DNA from: Pseudomonas silesiensis
GTDB lineage: Bacteria; Pseudomonadota; Gammaproteobacteria; Pseudomonadales; Pseudomonadaceae
Direction: 5' to 3'
Assembly: GCF_001661075.1 (NCBI RefSeq)
Contig: NZ_CP014870.1
Location: 4,360,501-4,424,500, forward strand
DNA length: 64,000 bases
Positions 25,141-33,237 of this stretch are shown here, in pieces. The stretch's first letter is position 1. The number at the start of each line of letters is the position of its first letter. The position numbers were made by a program, and so were the translations under genes. Under the pieces are notes generated by a model that had not been told where the DNA came from, did not search any database, and was given only the letters and a program-made list of their open reading frames with translations.

Positions 25141-25455
25141 GTGGTCACCTGTTATCTCAGATACGTCCTGGATCCCTATCAGATCAAAGCATTCGAACAC
25201 TACGCGACGCTATGGATTCCCCTCGTTGAAAAATTCGGAGGCCAGCACCACGGCTACTTCCTGCCCTCCGAGGGCGCCAATAACATTGCCCTGGCGATGT
25301 TCAGCTTTCCAAGCCTTTCGGCGTATGAGCAGTACCGGCAAGACTCCATGAACGATCCGGATTGCATGGCGGCGTTCAAGTATGCGGAGGACACAAAATG
25401 CATCCTCAGCTATGAGCGGTCTTTTTTCCGGCCGGTGTTTGGCAAACAGGCGTAG
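25141..25455 (+). CDS. NIPSNAP-family protein
   Basis: A 104-residue dimeric alpha/beta-barrel type protein with the NIPSNAP opening (TCYLRYVLDPYQIKAFEHYATLWIPLVEKFGGQHHGYFLPSEG) and central FSFPSLSAYEQYRQD. Start is GTG, backed by a strong AAGAGGGAG ribosome site eight bases upstream. Molecular function of the family is unclear. It follows the HIT-domain gene on the same strand. Confidence 0.82.
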   Translation: MVTCYLRYVLDPYQIKAFEHYATLWIPLVEKFGGQHHGYFLPSEGANNIALAMFSFPSLSAYEQYRQDSMNDPDCMAAFKYAEDTKCILSYERSFFRPVFGKQA

Positions 25456-25502
25456 CAGGCAGCGGCATGGAAACGGGCGCCTTTCGCGCGCCCGTTCTGT
25501 CT

Positions 25503-26735
25503 TCAGCCGTTCGATTGCACGGCTTGGGTCTGACGCCCATTGAACGCCAACGAAAAACAGAAAAAGATCGCCAGCGCAAACCCCGCCGGGAACAGCCAGA
25601 TACTCTTCCACTCGTGGCTGTCCGCCGACGCATAGTGATCGGTCACCTGCCCCGCCACCCAGAATCCAATGAGCATGCCCACGCCATAGGTCGCCAGGGT
25701 GATCAGCCCTTGCGCCGAGCTTCTGAAGCGCTCCGAGGCCTTGGCATCGGTGTAGATCTGCCCCGACACAAAGAAGAAGTCATAACAGATGCCATGCAGG
25801 GCGATGCCGGTGAACAGCATGAACGCCAGGTCGCCGTTATTGCCGTAGGCGAACAACAGGTAACGCAAGGCCCAGGCCAGCATCCCCACCAGCAGCGCAA
25901 GCTTGATCCCGAAGCGCTGGATGAACAGCGGCAGAAGCAGCATGAACAGCACTTCGGACACCTGCCCGATGGCCATTTTCGCCGTGGGATTGGTGACGCC
26001 GATTTCCGCCAGGAACGGGTTGGCATTCTGGTAATAAAACGCCAGGGGAATGCAGATCAGGATCGAGGCGATGAAGAACACCAGGTAGCTGCGATCCTTG
26101 AGCAGACCCAAGGCGTCCAGCCCGAGCATTTGCTTGAGGCCGCCGCTGCCCGGTTCACGGGGCAGCGGTGCGGTACGGGGCAAGGTGAAGCTGTAGAGGC
26201 CCAGCGCGAGGGACGCGATGGCGGACATCAGGAAGGTGTTGCGCAAGCCGCCGGACGAGATCGCCTGTTGCGAGTCCCAGGCAAACACGAAGCTGATCAC
26301 CACGCCCGCGACGATCCAGCCGATTGTGCCCCACACCCGGATTCGCGAGAACTCCAGCGCCGGGTCGCGCATCTGCCGGAAGGCTACCGAGTTGACCAGG
26401 GCCAGGGTCGGCATGTAGATCATCATGTAGGCCAGCACGAACGGGTAAAAAGTGCTGAAGTCGGCGGCGCGATAGAGCTGGAACAGCAACACCGCGCCGA
26501 TCAGATGCAGCACCGCGAGGATGCGCTCGGCATTGAAGTAGCGGTCGGCGATCAGCCCGATGACGAAAGGCGCGATGATCGCGCCCCAGGACTGCGTGGA
26601 AAACGCCATGCCGATCTGCCCGCCGCTGGCGCCCAGGTTGCTGGAGAGGAAAGTGCCGAGGGTGACGAACCAGCCACCCCAGATAAAAAACTGCAGGAAC
26701 ATCATTGCGCTCAATCGCGCACTCATCGTGGTCAT
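25503..26735 (-). CDS. MFS transporter, nucleoside:H+ symporter (NupG/XapB)-like
   Basis: A 410-residue membrane protein with twelve predicted helices, beginning MTTMSARLSAMMFLQFFIWGGWFVTLGTFL, characteristic of the nucleoside/sugar symporter subgroup, and loop motif RIRVWGTIGWIVAG. It is the last gene of the sugar cluster read from the promoter next to the LacI gene, 46 bases after the isomerase gene, and is the likely importer for the sugar or glycoside processed there. Confidence 0.87.
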   Translation of the reverse strand: MTTMSARLSAMMFLQFFIWGGWFVTLGTFLSSNLGASGGQIGMAFSTQSWGAIIAPFVIGLIADRYFNAERILAVLHLIGAVLLFQLYRAADFSTFYPFVLAYMMIYMPTLALVNSVAFRQMRDPALEFSRIRVWGTIGWIVAGVVISFVFAWDSQQAISSGGLRNTFLMSAIASLALGLYSFTLPRTAPLPREPGSGGLKQMLGLDALGLLKDRSYLVFFIASILICIPLAFYYQNANPFLAEIGVTNPTAKMAIGQVSEVLFMLLLPLFIQRFGIKLALLVGMLAWALRYLLFAYGNNGDLAFMLFTGIALHGICYDFFFVSGQIYTDAKASERFRSSAQGLITLATYGVGMLIGFWVAGQVTDHYASADSHEWKSIWLFPAGFALAIFFCFSLAFNGRQTQAVQSNG

Positions 26736-26781
26736 GAACTGTCACCTTGTTGTTTTTATTGTCTGGAAAGAACCGGCAGTT

Positions 26782-27885
26782 TCAGGCGTCGGGCAACCCC
26801 AGCAGCCGTCGATTGAAACCCTCGTCGGACGTCACGCTGGCGAAATCGTCGAAGGCCTTTCGGGTCTTGCTGATCATGTGCTCGCGGATGAACGCCGCCC
26901 CTTCTGCGGCGCCCTGCTCCGAGTCTTTGAGGCAACATTCCCACTCCAGCACCGCCCAACCGGCAAAGTCGTACTGGGCCAGCTTGCTGAAAATCGATTT
27001 GAAATCGATCTGGCCATCCCCCAACGAACGGAACCGGCCCGGGCGATCCACCCAACCCTGGTAGCCGCCGTAGACGCCGGAACGGGCATCGGGGCGGAAT
27101 TCGGCGTCCTTGACGTGGAACATGCGGATGCGCTCGTGATAGCGGTCGATGAACCCCAGATAGTCCATTTGCTGCAACAGCAGGTGGCTCGGGTCGTAGA
27201 GGATCGTGGCGCGCGGGTGATGATCGACGGCCTCCAGGAAGCGCTCGAACGAGGCGCCGTCGTGCAGGTCTTCGCCGGGGTGGATTTCATAGCAGAGGTC
27301 GACGCCCGCCTCGTCAAAGCAATCGAGAATCGGTCGCCAGCGCTGGCCCAGTTCGGCAAACCCCTGCTCGACCAGACCGCTCGGACGTTGTGGCCATGGG
27401 TAGATGTAGGGCCACAACAGCGCGCCGGAGAAGGTGGCGTGGGCTTTTAATCCCAGGCGCTGGCTGGCGCGGGCCGCCAGTTTCAACTGGTCGATGGCCC
27501 ATTCGGTCCGCGCCTGGGGCTGGCCGCGCAGATGCGCGGGGGCGAAGTCGTCGAACAAGGCATCGAACGCCGGATGCACGGCCACCAACTGGCCTTGCAG
27601 GTGAGTCGACAACTCACTGATTTCGACGCCTGCCTCGGCGCAGACGGCTTTCAACTCGTCGCAGTAGCTTTGACTTTCCGCGGCACGGGCCAGGTCGATG
27701 TATTGCGTGCCCAGGGTGGGTAGCTGAATGGCCTTGTAGCCTTGGGACGCCGCCCAGCGGGCAATGTTGGCCAGGGTATCGAAGGGCGCTTCGGCGGACA
27801 TGAATTGCGCGAGGAAAATCCCCGGGCCGCGCAGGCCGGTCGGTGCTTGGGAGGTTGGGTTCACGGGTGGGTTCTCCGGGTTCAT
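26782..27885 (-). CDS. Sugar phosphate isomerase/epimerase-like TIM-barrel protein
   Basis: About 367 residues of the AP-endonuclease-2/xylose-isomerase-like TIM barrel. Metal-ligand motifs are visible: YEIHPGEDLHDG, ATILYDPSHLLLQQMD and MFHVKDAEF, with a late VLEWECCLKDSEQ. Relatives include inosose dehydratase IolE, hydroxypyruvate isomerase and 3-keto-sugar enzymes. The ATG at 27885 overlaps the oxidoreductase stop by four bases, so the two are coupled; an upstream ATG at 27909 is less likely. Substrate unknown. Confidence 0.85.
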   Translation of the reverse strand: MNPENPPVNPTSQAPTGLRGPGIFLAQFMSAEAPFDTLANIARWAASQGYKAIQLPTLGTQYIDLARAAESQSYCDELKAVCAEAGVEISELSTHLQGQLVAVHPAFDALFDDFAPAHLRGQPQARTEWAIDQLKLAARASQRLGLKAHATFSGALLWPYIYPWPQRPSGLVEQGFAELGQRWRPILDCFDEAGVDLCYEIHPGEDLHDGASFERFLEAVDHHPRATILYDPSHLLLQQMDYLGFIDRYHERIRMFHVKDAEFRPDARSGVYGGYQGWVDRPGRFRSLGDGQIDFKSIFSKLAQYDFAGWAVLEWECCLKDSEQGAAEGAAFIREHMISKTRKAFDDFASVTSDEGFNRRLLGLPDA

Positions 27886-29048
27886 GGATGGCAGACCAGG
27901 GCGGTCCACTTCGCGTCGCCGCGATGGTTGGCGATCGCGGCTTCGATGAAGGCCATGCCGCGCAGCCCGACGTCGATGCCCGGCACGCCAGGGGCGTCGT
28001 GGCCTTCGACCTGGTTGCGGATCGCGCTGGCGAAGTCGCCGTAGAGGTTGGCCATGGCTTCCAGATAACCTTCGGGGTGCCCGGCGGGCAGCCGCATGCG
28101 CCTGGTCGCGGCTTCACACAACCAGGGCTGGCCGACACCGGAGCGCAGGATGCGCATCGGTTGGTCGAGGGAACGATGGATCAGGCTCGACGGTTCTTCC
28201 TGGCGCCATTCCAGCCCGCCCTTGTCGCCGTAGATACGGATTTTCAGCGGGTTCTCCTCACCGGCGCAGACCTGGCTGGCGATCAACACGCCGGTGGCGC
28301 CGGCCGCCATCATGAACAGCATCGCCGCGTCATCGTCCAGTTGCCGCCCGGCGATGTGCACGCCCAGGGTCGCGCAGATCTGCTCGATAGGCTGATCGGC
28401 GACGAACTCGGCCAGGGAAAAGGCATGGGTGCCGATATCGCCGATGCAGCCGCCAAGCCCTGACTGCTCGGGCTGGTCGCGCCAGCCGGCCTGCTTGTTG
28501 CCCTGCCCGGCCACATCCCGGCTCAACCAGCCCTGGGGGTACTCGACCATGACCTTGCGCACGGCGCCGATCACGCCGGTGCGCACCATCTTGCGGGCCT
28601 GCCAGACCATCGGATAACCCAGGTAGGTGTGCGCCAGCCCGTAGAGGCGGTCGCTGCTTTTCAGCACGGCCTTGAGCGCCAGCAGCTCGGCCAGGTTGAG
28701 CGCCGCGGGTTTCTCGCTGAACACATGAAAACCCGCGCTCAGCGCCTGGCTGGCGATGGGTGCGTGCAGGTGATTGGGGGTGACGATGACCAGCAGCTCC
28801 ATGCGCTGGTCCGCGGGCAGCGCGCGTTCGGCCGCCAGCATGTGCTGCCAGTCGTTGTAGCAGCGTGAGGCGGGCAAGCCCAAGGCTGCACCGCTGTCCT
28901 GATTGTTGCGCGCGTCGCGGCTGAAGGCGCCGCACACCAGCTCAAAATGTCCATCGAGGCCGGCAGCCTGGCGGTGGGCCTTGCCGATGAAGGCGCCCTC
29001 GCCGCCCCCGACGAAGCCCATGCGTATTTTTGGGGTGACAACGTTCAT
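27882..29048 (-). CDS. Gfo/Idh/MocA-family NAD(P)-dependent sugar oxidoreductase
   Basis: A 388-residue protein with an N-terminal Rossmann fold (MGFVGGGEGAFIGKAHRQA at 11-29), the EKPAALNLAE motif carrying the family Lys, and a C-terminal GFO/IDH domain with GGCIGDIGTHAFSL containing the catalytic-type Asp/His pair. It should oxidise a cyclitol or a sugar hydroxyl. It is first in a three-gene unit with the isomerase and MFS importer, under the palindrome next to the divergent LacI gene. Confidence 0.9.
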   Translation of the reverse strand: MNVVTPKIRMGFVGGGEGAFIGKAHRQAAGLDGHFELVCGAFSRDARNNQDSGAALGLPASRCYNDWQHMLAAERALPADQRMELLVIVTPNHLHAPIASQALSAGFHVFSEKPAALNLAELLALKAVLKSSDRLYGLAHTYLGYPMVWQARKMVRTGVIGAVRKVMVEYPQGWLSRDVAGQGNKQAGWRDQPEQSGLGGCIGDIGTHAFSLAEFVADQPIEQICATLGVHIAGRQLDDDAAMLFMMAAGATGVLIASQVCAGEENPLKIRIYGDKGGLEWRQEEPSSLIHRSLDQPMRILRSGVGQPWLCEAATRRMRLPAGHPEGYLEAMANLYGDFASAIRNQVEGHDAPGVPGIDVGLRGMAFIEAAIANHRGDAKWTALVCHP

Positions 29049-29093
29049 CGCGAATTTCTCTTGTCCGGGGGAGATTCAGACTCAGGATTGACT

Positions 29094-29115
29094 ATGATGT
29101 AACCGGTTACATCAT
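29094..29115. promoter_or_regulatory. LacI-type operator palindrome
   Basis: ATGATGTAACC followed directly by its exact reverse complement GGTTACATCAT gives a perfect 22-base palindrome with a central CG, the hallmark of LacI/GalR operators (TGTAACCGGTTACA core). It lies 46 bases upstream of the oxidoreductase start, between it and the divergent LacI gene. Confidence 0.85.
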
Positions 29116-29245
29116 GCCGGGAATTTAGGCTCAGTTGCTTGAGGTGTCAAACCCGGATTAGCCATGAAGATCATTTCAACCCACAGCCTGCCTGCGGTAA
29201 GCTCGCCGGCCGCGCTGGCATTTGCCGTTTCGTAACGAGGTTGTC

Positions 29246-30253
29246 TTGTCCAATATCCGTGAAGTTGCCCGCCTGGCCGGCGTCTCGGTGGCGACCGTGT
29301 CCAGGACGCTGAAGTCGCCCGAACGCGTGCTCCCCGAAACCCGGGACAAGGTCAATGCGGCGGTGGAACAGGCCGGCTACCGGCCGAACCTGATGGCTGT
29401 GCAATTTCGTTCGCGCAGGACCGGCAACCTGGTGATTCTGGTCCCGGCCATCGCCAACACGTTTTTCGCCCGGGTTATCAGCGGCGCCCAGCAGGCGGCC
29501 CAGGCGGCCGGGTACCGCCTGCTGCTGTGCGACACCCAGGGCCGCGAGGAAGTCGAACGGGAATTCGCCGCGCTGGTGCACGCCCATCAGGCCGACGGCG
29601 TGATCCAGTTGCGCGCCTACGACCCTTTCGAATCGCCCTCGCCCAACGGCGATTCACCGCCCTTGGTCAATGCCTGCGAAGTGATTCAGGGCGGGCGTCA
29701 CCCCACCATCAGCCTGGATAACCGCGCAGCCGCCAAGGCCATGACCGAGCACCTGATCGGGCTGGGCCACCGCCGCATCGGACTGGTCAAAGGACCGAAA
29801 AGCAGCCCGCTGACCCGCGACCGGGTGTCCGGTTATCACGATGCGCTGAGCGACGCCGGGATTGCCTGCGATCCGGCACTGGTGTGCCACGGCGACTTCA
29901 CCTTGACCGCCGGTTTCGAGGGGGCGGGCGCGTTGCTGCAACTGGCCGAGCGCCCTACTGCCCTGTTTTGCGAAAACGATGAAATGGCGATCGGCGCGTT
30001 GAAGCGCATCAAACAACAGGGGCTGCGGGTGCCTGAGGATATTTCTCTGGTGGGGTTCGATGACATTCCCTTCGCAGCCTATTGCGACCCGCCGTTGACG
30101 ACCATCGCGCAACCGGCCGAAGTCTTTGGGCAGAAGGCGGTCGAGATGCTGATCGCTCTCATAGAGAAGAAGCCGATTGCAGACCGGCATGTGGTGCTGC
30201 CGTTCGAATTGACCCTGCGCGACAGCACTGCAGTGCTCGACAGAGACGCTTGA
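29246..30253 (+). CDS. LacI-family transcriptional regulator
   Basis: A 335-residue regulator with the helix-turn-helix SNIREVARLAGVSVATVSRTLKSPERV right at the N-terminus, a hinge helix, and a periplasmic-binding-protein-like effector domain (DGVIQLR, LGHRRIGLVKGP, PEDISLVGFDDIPFAAYCDPPLTTIAQP). The TTG at 29246 is preferred because it puts the helix-turn-helix at residue 2 and has a GAGG site about seven bases upstream; a TTG at 29222 would add eight unrelated residues. It is divergent from the sugar cluster it probably represses. Confidence 0.93.
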   Translation: MSNIREVARLAGVSVATVSRTLKSPERVLPETRDKVNAAVEQAGYRPNLMAVQFRSRRTGNLVILVPAIANTFFARVISGAQQAAQAAGYRLLLCDTQGREEVEREFAALVHAHQADGVIQLRAYDPFESPSPNGDSPPLVNACEVIQGGRHPTISLDNRAAAKAMTEHLIGLGHRRIGLVKGPKSSPLTRDRVSGYHDALSDAGIACDPALVCHGDFTLTAGFEGAGALLQLAERPTALFCENDEMAIGALKRIKQQGLRVPEDISLVGFDDIPFAAYCDPPLTTIAQPAEVFGQKAVEMLIALIEKKPIADRHVVLPFELTLRDSTAVLDRDA

Positions 30254-30254
30254 T

Positions 30255-30713
30255 TCAGCCCTGTTTCAAATCCAGGCAATAGGTGTAGTAACCCGTATCG
30301 CGCACATACCCCAGCGACTCATACAGGCGTTGCGCCCCGAGATTGTCCGTGGCCGTCTCCAGCACCAGGCCTTTGGCGCCGGTGAGCAGCGCAAAGGTTC
30401 GGGCGGTGTTCATCAGCAAGGTCCCGACGCCACGACCACGGGCCGCCGGGGTGGTGAACAGGTCGCTGAGCAGCCAGGTGCGGTGCGCGTCGATGGAGGA
30501 GAATGTCGGGTACAACTGGACGAACCCCAGCGCCTCACCCGTGTCGTCCTCGACGAAGAAAATCGCCGATTCGTCCCGGGCGATGCGCTCGGCGATGAAG
30601 TTGCTCGACTGGGTGAGGTTGGATGGCTGGCCGTAGAAGCCGCGATAGGCGTCGAAGAGGCTGGCGATTTTGTCGAGGTTGGAGGGGTCGGCGCGCAGGG
30701 CCTGGAGTGGCAT
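30255..30713 (-). CDS. GNAT-family N-acetyltransferase
   Basis: A 152-residue GNAT protein with the acetyl-CoA loop RGRGVGTLLMNTA and a C-terminal LYESLGYVRDTGYYTYCL. Its stop is one base from the stop of the convergent LacI gene. Acceptor unknown; there is no functional link to its neighbours. Confidence 0.9.
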   Translation of the reverse strand: MPLQALRADPSNLDKIASLFDAYRGFYGQPSNLTQSSNFIAERIARDESAIFFVEDDTGEALGFVQLYPTFSSIDAHRTWLLSDLFTTPAARGRGVGTLLMNTARTFALLTGAKGLVLETATDNLGAQRLYESLGYVRDTGYYTYCLDLKQG

Positions 30714-30780
30714 GTTGATCGTCTCCGAACGGATTGATTGATCAGCGGGAAAGGGAAATGTAGATCAAAAGATCGCAGCG

Positions 30781-30906
30781 TGCGGGAGCTCGTAGAGCAA
30801 GCTTGCTCCGGGCGGCGTTCCGACGATGGTCTGAAGGGCGATGCGTTCATTCAGGGGGAACGCGTTATCGTTGACGTCCATCGCGAGCAAGCTCGCTCCC
30901 ACAGGG
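30781..30906. repeat. REP/BIME palindromic element
   Basis: GAGCAAGCTTGCTCCGGGCG at the left and TCGCGAGCAAGCTCGCTCCC at the right form an inverted pair around a long loop, in the gap before the NCS1 permease gene end. Confidence 0.75.
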
Positions 30907-30928
30907 AATCTTGTACGGTCGAAATCCT

Positions 30929-32332
30929 TTAACTGCGCTCAGGGGCTACCGCCGGCACCGATGCCTTGGCCAGCCCGTAATACAGAACCCCCGGCACCAC
31001 CAATCCCACGATCCAGGAAATATCCACACCGCCGAGCTGCGCCACCATCGGTCCCGAGTAGAATTTGGTGTCGACAAAAGGCAACTGGACCAACACACCG
31101 ATCGCATACACGCTGATGCCCAACAGGTTCCAGCGCCCATAGCGACCTTGCGGATCGGACAACGCCGCAATGTCATAGCGCTCCTTGTTGATGAAGTAAT
31201 AATCCACCAGGTTGATCGCGCTCCAGGGTGTGAAGAACGTCAGCAGGAACAGGATGAAATACTTGAAGGTGTTCAGGAACGAATGCTGCCCCAGCAGCGC
31301 CAGCGTGGTGGACGCCGCGACAATCACCAGCACGAACAGCATGCGCTGGCGGGCGGTTATCTCCAGACGGCTGCGAAAGCCACTGATGATGGTCGCCACG
31401 CACATGAAGCTGCCATAGGCGTTGAGGGTAGACACCGTGACCTTGCCGAACACCACGCTCAGGTACAGCAGCGAGGCCATCACGCCGGTACTGCCCAGGC
31501 CGACGATGGTCGCGACTTCATGCCCGCGAAAATTCGCGCCAGCCAGGGCCGCGGCGAACACCCCCAGCACCATCGAGGCCTGGGCGCCGAGCACCGTGCC
31601 CAGGCCGACGGCGGTGAAGGTTTTCCAGGATGCGGTCTTGCTCGGCAGGTAGCGCGAATAGTCGGCCACGTAGGGCCCGAAAGCGATCTGCCAGGACGCG
31701 GACAGGGACACCGCCAGCAGAAAAGTGCTCCAGCTGAAGTGGCGGTTTTCCAGGAGCAGGCCGATATCGTTGAGGGTCATCAGCCGGGTAAACAGATACA
31801 CGAACGCAATAACGCCCAGCACGCTGGCCACCTTGCCGACCAGGTGGATGACCCGATAGCCGAACATGGTCAGAAAGGCGATGCACGAGGCGAAGATCAG
31901 GATGCCGGCGCTGTCGCTGACATCGATCAATTGGGCGATGGCCTGCCCCGACAGTACCGCGCCGGTGGCGCTGAAACCGAGGTACATCAGGCACACCAGC
32001 ACGATCGGGATCGCTGCCCCATAGACGCCGAACTGTACGCGACTGGAAATCATCTGCGGCAGCCCGAGCTTGGGCCCTTGCGCCGCGTGCAGCGCAACCA
32101 CCGCGCCGCCGAGCAGTTGGCCGATCAGCAAGCCGATGAGCGACCAGAACACATCGCCGCCCAGCACCACGGCCAGGGCGCCGGTGACAATCGCCGTGAT
32201 CTGCAGGTTGGCGCCAAGCCACAGGGTGAACTGGCTGTAGAGGCTGCCATGACGCTCGGCCTCGGGAATGAAATCGATCGAACGGGTCTCGATCAGGGGA
32301 CTTCGCTGCTGACTATCGCTGACCTTGGTCAT
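30929..32332 (-). CDS. NCS1-family permease (cytosine/purine permease-like)
   Basis: About 467 residues with twelve predicted helices. The family opening is RSIDFIPEAERHGSLYSQFTLWLGANLQITAIVTGAL, followed by GPKLGLPQMISSRVQFG, both typical of CodB-like NCS1 permeases for cytosine, allantoin, hydantoins or related heterocycles. The ATG at 32332 starts MTKVSDSQQ; upstream in-frame codons lack homology. It follows the porin gene by 50 bases. With two exported amidohydrolases upstream, the substrate may be a cyclic amide product. Confidence 0.88.
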   Translation of the reverse strand: MTKVSDSQQRSPLIETRSIDFIPEAERHGSLYSQFTLWLGANLQITAIVTGALAVVLGGDVFWSLIGLLIGQLLGGAVVALHAAQGPKLGLPQMISSRVQFGVYGAAIPIVLVCLMYLGFSATGAVLSGQAIAQLIDVSDSAGILIFASCIAFLTMFGYRVIHLVGKVASVLGVIAFVYLFTRLMTLNDIGLLLENRHFSWSTFLLAVSLSASWQIAFGPYVADYSRYLPSKTASWKTFTAVGLGTVLGAQASMVLGVFAAALAGANFRGHEVATIVGLGSTGVMASLLYLSVVFGKVTVSTLNAYGSFMCVATIISGFRSRLEITARQRMLFVLVIVAASTTLALLGQHSFLNTFKYFILFLLTFFTPWSAINLVDYYFINKERYDIAALSDPQGRYGRWNLLGISVYAIGVLVQLPFVDTKFYSGPMVAQLGGVDISWIVGLVVPGVLYYGLAKASVPAVAPERS

Positions 32333-32382
32333 TGCGCTGTTTTCCTTTGCGGAGCTTGTTTTTATTGGGTGTGCTTGCAGGC

Positions 32383-33123
32383 TTAGAACATCTTGCTGGC
32401 ACTGGCGACCACCGTCGCCGTGCACAGATCGTCGTAGCCATACCAACCCGCGCATTCGCTGTTCGACAGGTCGGTATCGATGTAGCTCAGACCCCAGGTC
32501 ACGCCCACGAAATCACGGCTCAGCCTGGCTTCCCACTCGTAATAAGCCTCGCGGCTGTCGCCGTTGGTGGTCCAGTAAGCCGGGTCTTTGACATCGCCGC
32601 GCCCCACGCGCACGTTCAGGCCCAGCTCGGCCGGCAAGGCGAACTGGTAGCTGAGGTAGGTGTAAAGGGTGTCCTGGTCTTCACCGAAGACGTTCGGCGT
32701 ATCGTTCGAGTAGTTGGCGCCGAGCTTCACGCCATATACGTCAAGAATGGCGTAGACCTCGCTCAGGTTGAATTGGCCTTCCTTGGGATAGTCGTACTTG
32801 ATGTAGCCCAGGTCGAGACTGATGGCCTCGGTCGCCTGCCAGTAGTAACCGGCGTAGTACTCGAGTTCCTGCCGGGTCTTGAACTCGCCGCCGAAATCGA
32901 CATTCGACGTCCAGGCGCCCATGTACAGGCCACTGCTGTGCACCAGCGTGGCGCTGGCCTGTGCCGCCGGATCACCCAGGGTTTGCGAAATGCCGCGGGT
33001 GCGGTAGTCGCTGAATACCCCCAGGCTCATGTCCAGGCTGAAGTCGTCATTGAGGGTCAGTGCGTGGGTGGTCAACGGGGCCAATACCAGGCTGGCCAGG
33101 GCGAAGACTGAGCGTGCGTTCAT
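32383..33123 (-). CDS. TorF-family putative outer-membrane porin
   Basis: A 246-residue protein with a signal peptide (MNARSVFALASLVLAPLTTHA) and a beta-strand pattern of alternating aromatic residues. FSDYRTRGISQTLGDPAAQASATLVHSSGLYMGAWTSNVDFG is the signature of the TorF / TIGR02001 putative porins. The C-terminus ends in Phe, as outer-membrane barrels do. It lies between an amidohydrolase gene and an NCS1 permease gene on the same strand and could provide entry for their substrate. Confidence 0.87.
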   Translation of the reverse strand: MNARSVFALASLVLAPLTTHALTLNDDFSLDMSLGVFSDYRTRGISQTLGDPAAQASATLVHSSGLYMGAWTSNVDFGGEFKTRQELEYYAGYYWQATEAISLDLGYIKYDYPKEGQFNLSEVYAILDVYGVKLGANYSNDTPNVFGEDQDTLYTYLSYQFALPAELGLNVRVGRGDVKDPAYWTTNGDSREAYYEWEARLSRDFVGVTWGLSYIDTDLSNSECAGWYGYDDLCTATVVASASKMF

Positions 33124-33237
33124 ACGAATCTCTTATTGTTATGGAGGGTGCGGGGAATGTCGGGCATGGCGTGGCCGAGCCCCTCGCGCTTCGAGGGGCC
33201 GGTCATTTTTTTTCGGGTGCTTCGGCTGGGGCATGCG

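Noticed and set aside
33178..33215. GC-rich hairpin followed by eight T residues on the plus strand
   Set aside because: It has terminator shape only for plus-strand transcription, while both flanking genes are on the minus strand; in their direction no T run follows the stem.
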